Origin: Pseudomonas viridiflava | Lineage (GTDB): Bacteria; Pseudomonadota; Gammaproteobacteria; Pseudomonadales; Pseudomonadaceae | Direction of reading: 5' to 3' | DNA length: 64,000 bases | Assembly (NCBI RefSeq): GCF_900582195.1 | Contig: NZ_UTHA01000311.1 | Location: 1 to 64,000, forward strand | Shown: positions 60,223 through 64,000 of the stretch, piece by piece | Layout of the letters: every line of letters begins with the position of its first letter | Position numbering within the stretch: the stretch's first letter is position 1 | Translations under genes and position numbers: made by a program | The notes under the pieces: generated by a model | Told to the model about the DNA's origin: nothing | The model's input: only the letters and a program-made list of their open reading frames with translations | The model's database searches: none

Positions 60223-60849
60223 TCAGCCCTTCAATTCCTTCAAATGCTTGTACACCGTCGCCCGTCCCATGTTCAGCACATTGGCCACATAGTTCGAGGC
60301 ACTCTTGCCCTTGAATGCGCCCTCGGCGTGCAGCGCCAGTACCAGTTCACGCTTGTGATCGCGGGTCAGCAGGTTCAGGCTCAATTGCCGCTCGCGCAGC
60401 CAGGCGTGGAGGAAGGTGTTGATGCGTTCCTGCCAGTCATCGCGAAACAGTGAATCCGGTTGCGGAATCAGTTTGCTTGGCGAGAGGAACAGGTCCAGCG
60501 CTGCCTTGGCATTCTCGAACAGCGAAATATTCAGATTGATGCACAGCACCGCCAGCGGCAGGCCTTCGCTGTCGCGCAGGACGCTGCTCAGGCTGCGAAT
60601 CTTCTGGCCATCCCAATTGAGCTTTTCGTACGGGCCGATATTGCGGTCGCTGACATCCTCGCTGAGCATGTCTTCCAGCGACGAGTCATCGCCGATCTCA
60701 CGCTTGGACAGGTTGTTGGCGATGTAGTCGACCTTTTGCGTGCGCAGGTCGTGCAGCACCACTTCGGCGTGCGGAAAGAACAGTGTGGCGATGGCGTCGG
60801 CGATGGCGCGGAAGTTATCCAGCGCCGGGTCGAATTCGGGGGCGGTCAT
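60223..60849 (-). CDS. dauR: YheO-type PAS/HTH regulator DauR
   Basis: This gene encodes 208 residues. The N-terminal YheO-like PAS domain (PAS_6, about 10-125; NNLSKREIGDDSSLED and LCINLNISLF) is followed by a C-terminal HTH_22 (GRATVYKHLKELKG). In P. aeruginosa DauR represses the dauBAR operon and responds to D-arginine metabolites. Gene order dauB-dauA-dauR is the same here. The ATG at 60849 has GGAG 9 bp upstream. The 23-bp sites at 59198 and 63191 are its likely targets. Confidence 0.88.
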   Translation of the reverse strand: MTAPEFDPALDNFRAIADAIATLFFPHAEVVLHDLRTQKVDYIANNLSKREIGDDSSLEDMLSEDVSDRNIGPYEKLNWDGQKIRSLSSVLRDSEGLPLAVLCINLNISLFENAKAALDLFLSPSKLIPQPDSLFRDDWQERINTFLHAWLRERQLSLNLLTRDHKRELVLALHAEGAFKGKSASNYVANVLNMGRATVYKHLKELKG

Positions 60850-60942
60850 GACAGTGGAACTCCAGGCAGCGTCAACGCCTCCTTGATCAGGAGGCGCTGC
60901 GAGTGTGCCGCAATCCGTTGGGCGCGTCATCCGCAGGGGCGT

Positions 60943-62070
60943 TCAGGCGAGGCGAGCAGGGGAGAGCATGGCGCTGCTCAAACCGAACTGCAGCAATTGC
61001 TCCGGCAGCGGTTGACCACGCACCAACGCCGCACTGGCCTGGCCCATCGCTGGCGAAGTCTGAATGCCGTAACCACCCTGCGCCGCGACCCAGAACAACC
61101 CCGGCACCTGCTGATCGAAACCGCTGAGCAGATCACCGTCGGCGACGAAACTGCGCAGGCCGGCCCAGGTGCGGGTCGGGCGGCGGATGGTCAGCGTGGT
61201 GGCTTCTTCGATCTGATAAATACCCATGGCGATGTCCAGTTCTTCCGGCTGCACATCGTGAGGTTCGACCGGGTCGGCGTTAGCGGGCGAGCCGAGGAAC
61301 ATGCCGGCGTCGGGCTTCATATAGAAGGATTCGTCGAGGCTGACCAGCATCGGCCAGTGATGAATATCGACGCCTTCGGGGCCGGCGAAGATGAACGCGG
61401 CGCGGCGTTTTGGTTGCAGGCCCAGCGGACGGGCGCCGGCCAGTGCGCCGATCTTGTCGGCCCAGGCGCCGGCCGCGTTTATGATCACTGGGGCGCTGAA
61501 GGTCTGGCCGTTGGTCTGAACACTCCAGAGACCATCGGCGTCACGGCTTAAGCCGAGCACTTCGCAATCGGTGTGCACTTCGCCGTTGTTGCGACGGATG
61601 CCGCGCAGGTAGCCTTGATGCAGGGCGTCGGTGTCGATGTCGCTGGCGCTCGGGTCGTAGATCGCGCCGTGGACTTTTTCCCGGCGCAGGATCGGCAGTC
61701 GCGCACAGGCTTCGTCGGCAGTGAGCAACTGCATCTCAGGGACTGTGGCTTTGGCGCTGAGGTATTGGTTGTTCAGTTCGGCAGCGTCGCCGGTGAAATC
61801 CACGGTCATTTCGCCGCGTGGGGTCAGCAATGGATGTTCGCAGAAACCGGCCGGTGGATGATCGAAAAACTCACGGCTGGCCTGGGTCAGTGCGCGCACT
61901 TGCGGAGTGCCGTAGGCGGCGGTAAACAGCGCGGCGGAGCGACCGGTGGAGTGATAGGCCGGGTGCGATTCACGTTCGAGCACGATCACTTTGCCGTGCG
62001 GCGACAGCCAGAAACCGCTGGAAGCGCCGGCAATCCCGGCGCCGATGATGATGAAGTCTGCCTGGCTCAT
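60943..62070 (-). CDS. dauA: FAD-dependent D-arginine dehydrogenase DauA
   Basis: This gene encodes 375 residues. It oxidises D-arginine and other D-amino acids to the 2-keto acid (via imine), with FAD bound at the N-terminal IGAGIAGASSGFWL (residues 9-22). Long blocks match the P. aeruginosa enzyme as I remember it: GFCEHPLL, DIDTDALHQGYLRGIRRN, LQPKRRAAFIFA, MLVSLDESFYMKPDAGM and VAAQGGYGIQTSPAMG. A position recalled as His48 in that enzyme is Leu48 here, in GRSAALFTAAYG; Tyr53 is kept. The start at 62070 begins the FAD motif directly. Confidence 0.93.
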   Translation of the reverse strand: MSQADFIIIGAGIAGASSGFWLSPHGKVIVLERESHPAYHSTGRSAALFTAAYGTPQVRALTQASREFFDHPPAGFCEHPLLTPRGEMTVDFTGDAAELNNQYLSAKATVPEMQLLTADEACARLPILRREKVHGAIYDPSASDIDTDALHQGYLRGIRRNNGEVHTDCEVLGLSRDADGLWSVQTNGQTFSAPVIINAAGAWADKIGALAGARPLGLQPKRRAAFIFAGPEGVDIHHWPMLVSLDESFYMKPDAGMFLGSPANADPVEPHDVQPEELDIAMGIYQIEEATTLTIRRPTRTWAGLRSFVADGDLLSGFDQQVPGLFWVAAQGGYGIQTSPAMGQASAALVRGQPLPEQLLQFGLSSAMLSPARLA

Positions 62071-62117
62071 TAAGGTCTCCGGTGGGTACGCAATATCAAG
62101 GCGTTCGCTAGTCCCTT

Positions 62118-62210
62118 GTGGGAGCGAGCCTGCTCGCGAAAGCGGCGTATCAGTCGACATCTTCGGCGAATGTCAGACCGCATTCGCGAGCAGGCTCGCT
62201 CCCACAGGGG
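62118..62210. repeat. REPIN between dauA and dauB
   Basis: Inverted REP cores flank the spacer GGCGTATCAGTCGACATC ... GAATGTCAGACCGC, almost the same as at 37751-37842. Confidence 0.9.
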
Positions 62211-62220
62211 GATTTTGGTG

Positions 62221-63165
62221 TTAGTGGGTTAGGTGGTAAACCGCATTGGCCAGGGCAATGTCTTCCAGGCCCAAGCCGATTGAACGGAAGAACACGTGAC
62301 GATCGTAATCGGGGCGCTGCACTTTCTCGCTGAGCAGATCCGCCAGATCGCCAACAATCGAATCCTGGCTCCAGCCATGCTGCTCAGCCGCAATCAGCAT
62401 CTCACCGGCCGACCCCGGCGTGGTCAGACGATAGTCGCAGAACACCTGCATGTCGTTGAGGCTTTGCGGTGGAACTTCGTGGGCGCGTGGGGCGTTGGTG
62501 CTGATCGAGGTGATCAGGGCCGGTTTGCTCAATGTGTCCGGATCGATCACCGGCCCGGCGGACGAGGTGCAGAGCATGATCACGTCGGCCTCGGCGAGGG
62601 CGGCTTCACGACTGTCGGCGATCTGCAGATTGGGCGTGATGGCTTTCAACAGTGCCTGGGTTTGCGCGTCGGCGGACAAGCTCGGCGAGTACAAACTGAT
62701 GCTCTGCCAGTCACGCAGCGACCTCACGTAATGCAAGTGCGCCTGGGCAACCTTGCCGCTGCCAATGATTGCCAGTCGCGAGGTATTTAACGGCGCGAGG
62801 GCGTCGACTGCCACGGCGGTGGTCGCGGCAGTGCGCGCGGTGGTCAGTTCACCGGCATCGCAGAGCAGCAGCGGTTGACCGGTTTGCATCGACATCAACA
62901 AGGTCCATGCCGTCACCAGCGCACCTTGCTCGCGAACGATGTACGGCGAAGTCTTGACCCCGTAAACGCCATCTTCGGCCAGCACGCCCAGATAATTGAT
63001 GAAGTCGCCGGCGCCTTGGGGGAACTCCACCAGTTGCTGAGCTGGTTGCACGGCGTGTCCGGCAGCGAGATCGCGAAACAACTTGCGCAGGATCTGCGGT
63101 ACATCAATGCGCGCCAGCAACTCGCGGGCCTGGTGCTGGTCGATCACGTAGGGCGTACTTGACAT
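62221..63165 (-). CDS. dauB: Ornithine cyclodeaminase/mu-crystallin family dehydrogenase DauB
   Basis: This gene encodes 314 residues. The N-terminal domain has the substrate residues around GDFINYLGVLAEDGVYGVKTSPY. The Rossmann part has IIGSGKVAQAHLHYV (about 130-145) and SISTNAPRAHEVPP. In P. aeruginosa DauB is the NAD(P)H-dependent partner that turns the 2-keto-arginine/imine made by DauA into L-arginine, so D-arginine is racemised in two steps. The gene is first in the dauBAR order. A candidate operator lies 26-48 bp upstream. Confidence 0.9.
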   Translation of the reverse strand: MSSTPYVIDQHQARELLARIDVPQILRKLFRDLAAGHAVQPAQQLVEFPQGAGDFINYLGVLAEDGVYGVKTSPYIVREQGALVTAWTLLMSMQTGQPLLLCDAGELTTARTAATTAVAVDALAPLNTSRLAIIGSGKVAQAHLHYVRSLRDWQSISLYSPSLSADAQTQALLKAITPNLQIADSREAALAEADVIMLCTSSAGPVIDPDTLSKPALITSISTNAPRAHEVPPQSLNDMQVFCDYRLTTPGSAGEMLIAAEQHGWSQDSIVGDLADLLSEKVQRPDYDRHVFFRSIGLGLEDIALANAVYHLTH

Positions 63166-63190
63166 GTCAGGCTCCGGAGTCTGGATATAA

Positions 63191-63213
63191 ACTTATTTGT
63201 CCATTATGGACTT
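63191..63213 (-). promoter_or_regulatory. Candidate DauR site 2, upstream of dauB
   Basis: On the minus strand AAGTCCA-TA-ATGGA-CAA-AT-AAGT. It contains the perfect 13-base palindrome core GTCCATAATGGAC (odd centre) and matches site 1 at 17 of 23 positions. Confidence 0.55.
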
Positions 63214-63253
63214 TTAGTTTTCTCTCGCAAGTATCTGAACAAGTGCCAGGCAA

Positions 63254-63288
63254 AAAAAAGCGCAGTCCGTTGCCGGCTGCGCTTTTTT
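63254..63288. terminator. Bidirectional terminator after the helicase gene
   Basis: AAAAAAGCGCAG and CTGCGCTTTTTT form a 12-bp stem with an 11-base loop. It has A and T tracts on both sides and lies just after the helicase stop on the minus strand. Confidence 0.9.
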
Positions 63289-63299
63289 GATCGCGTCTC

Positions 63300-64000
63300 T
63301 TACTGCGGACGCTTGCGCTCAACCGCGCGCAACAGATGCGTCGGCGGCGTTTCGCAGCTGATCTTGCGACCTAGCTTCTCTTCGATGGACGGCAACTGAT
63401 AGGAGTCGTCTTCGCCGGCGAAGCTGATCGACACGCCATCGGCGCCAGCACGACCGGTACGGCCGATGCGGTGCACGTAGTCGTCCGGAACTTCCGGCAG
63501 GGTGAAGTTGATCACGTGGCTGATGCCGTCGATGTGGATGCCGCGACCGGCCACATCGGTTGCGACCAGTACGCGAATCTTGCCTTCGCGGAAACCTTCC
63601 AGGGTCTTGATGCGTTTGTGCTGCGGCACGTCGCCTGACAGTTGCGCGGCGTTGATGCCGTCGCGCACCAGGCGCTCTTCAATGCGACGCACTTCGTCCT
63701 TGCGGTTGGCAAACACGATCACGCGTTCCCAGCCGTTATCGTTGACCAGGTTGTAGAGCAGTTTGTATTTGTCGGCACCGGCCACCGCATAGATGTGCTG
63801 CTCGACGTTCTCGTTGGCGACGTTGGTGACTTCGATTTCGACGATGGCCGGATCGGTGGTCCACTGCTTGGCAAGGTTCATCACGTCTTCGGTGAAGGTC
63901 GCGGAGAACAGCAGCGTCTGGCGCTCGGACTTCGGCGGGGTCTGGCGAATGATCTGGCGTACTTGCGGGATGAAGCCCATGTCGAGCATGCGGTCGGCTT
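63300..64000 (-). CDS. rhlB: DEAD-box ATP-dependent RNA helicase, C-terminal part, probably RhlB
   Basis: The gene runs off the window end; about 233 residues are seen. Visible motifs: the end of the DEAD motif block (ADRMLDMGF), motif III SAT (LLFSATF), motif IV IVFANRKDE, motif V VLVATDVAGRGIHI and motif VI HRIGRTGRAG. RhlB unwinds structured RNA for the degradosome. The C-terminal tail is short (HLLRAVERKRPQ) and fits RhlB better than the longer DeaD or RhlE, but the missing N-terminus prevents a firm call. Confidence 0.8.
   Translation of the reverse strand, partial: ADRMLDMGFIPQVRQIIRQTPPKSERQTLLFSATFTEDVMNLAKQWTTDPAIVEIEVTNVANENVEQHIYAVAGADKYKLLYNLVNDNGWERVIVFANRKDEVRRIEERLVRDGINAAQLSGDVPQHKRIKTLEGFREGKIRVLVATDVAGRGIHIDGISHVINFTLPEVPDDYVHRIGRTGRAGADGVSISFAGEDDSYQLPSIEEKLGRKISCETPPTHLLRAVERKRPQ

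Noticed and set aside
25404..62210. Regularly recurring palindromes that might suggest a CRISPR array.
   Set aside because: They are scattered, paired in inverted orientation, and have no unique spacers of constant length. They are REPINs.
1..64000. tRNA, rRNA, riboswitches, prophage attachment sites and replication origins.
   Set aside because: None was seen on either strand by eye, and no integrase or tRNA fragment suggests an integrated element. A covariance-model scan would be needed to exclude small RNAs.

Overview
The window looks like chromosomal DNA of a Pseudomonas of the P. fluorescens group. The evidence is the high GC content, a complete 12-gene alginate operon in the standard pseudomonad order, a dauB-dauA-dauR cluster like that of P. 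aeruginosa, and many REPIN-type palindromes (core GTGGGAGCGAGC-TTGCTCGCGAA). The species assignment is inference. No rRNA, tRNA or CRISPR array was seen.

Region 1 (1-5.3 kb) is a polymorphic-toxin locus. It holds the 3' part of an Rhs gene whose tip resembles a DNA/RNA non-specific endonuclease, a probable cognate immunity gene, then two DUF4265 genes and a SMI1/KNR4 gene that look like spare immunity genes. A PAAR-repeat gene and a small exported protein follow. A 25-bp copy of the PAAR gene leader sits at the front of the second DUF4265 gene, which marks a recombination event. Region 2 (5.3-19.5 kb) is mostly housekeeping or signalling: msrA, a TetR-O-methyltransferase divergent pair with a palindromic operator, a TonB-dependent receptor, PPK2, two c-di-GMP enzymes, an OsmC-YcaO fusion, a thioesterase, and small secreted or lipid-anchored proteins.

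Region 3 (19.5-22.6 kb) is the least explained part. A two-gene module (an unknown beta-rich protein followed by a DUF6124 protein and an approximately 150-bp repeat) is present twice in tandem on the minus strand. Each copy is preceded by a TGTCA/TGACA palindrome. One DUF6124 copy is a decayed fragment. This is the best candidate here for an undescribed system.

Region 4 (22.6-33.1 kb) carries a LysR regulator divergent from an AaeAB-like efflux set (NodT-type outer-membrane factor, FUSC inner-membrane protein, DUF1656, HlyD adaptor). A second LysR is divergent from an MFS transporter, and an SDR oxidoreductase and a small membrane protein follow. Region 5 (33.3-36.1 kb) is an orphan TccC/Rhs-type protein with a unique C-terminal tip.

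Region 6 (36.2-53.7 kb) is the alginate operon algD-8-44-K-E-G-X-L-I-J-F-A on the minus strand, read from a recognisable AlgU-type promoter about 470 bp before algD. Repeat elements have entered it at three places: a REPIN inside the 5' end of algK, a 200-bp repeat between algL and algI, and a REPIN between algF and algA. Region 7 (53.7-59.1 kb) has yaaA, a deacetylase-fold protein, a PIN-PhoH protein and moaCDE. Region 8 (59.3-63.2 kb) is a D-arginine catabolism locus (solute-binding protein, dauR, dauA, dauB) with two matching 23-bp operator candidates. The window ends inside a DEAD-box helicase, probably rhlB.
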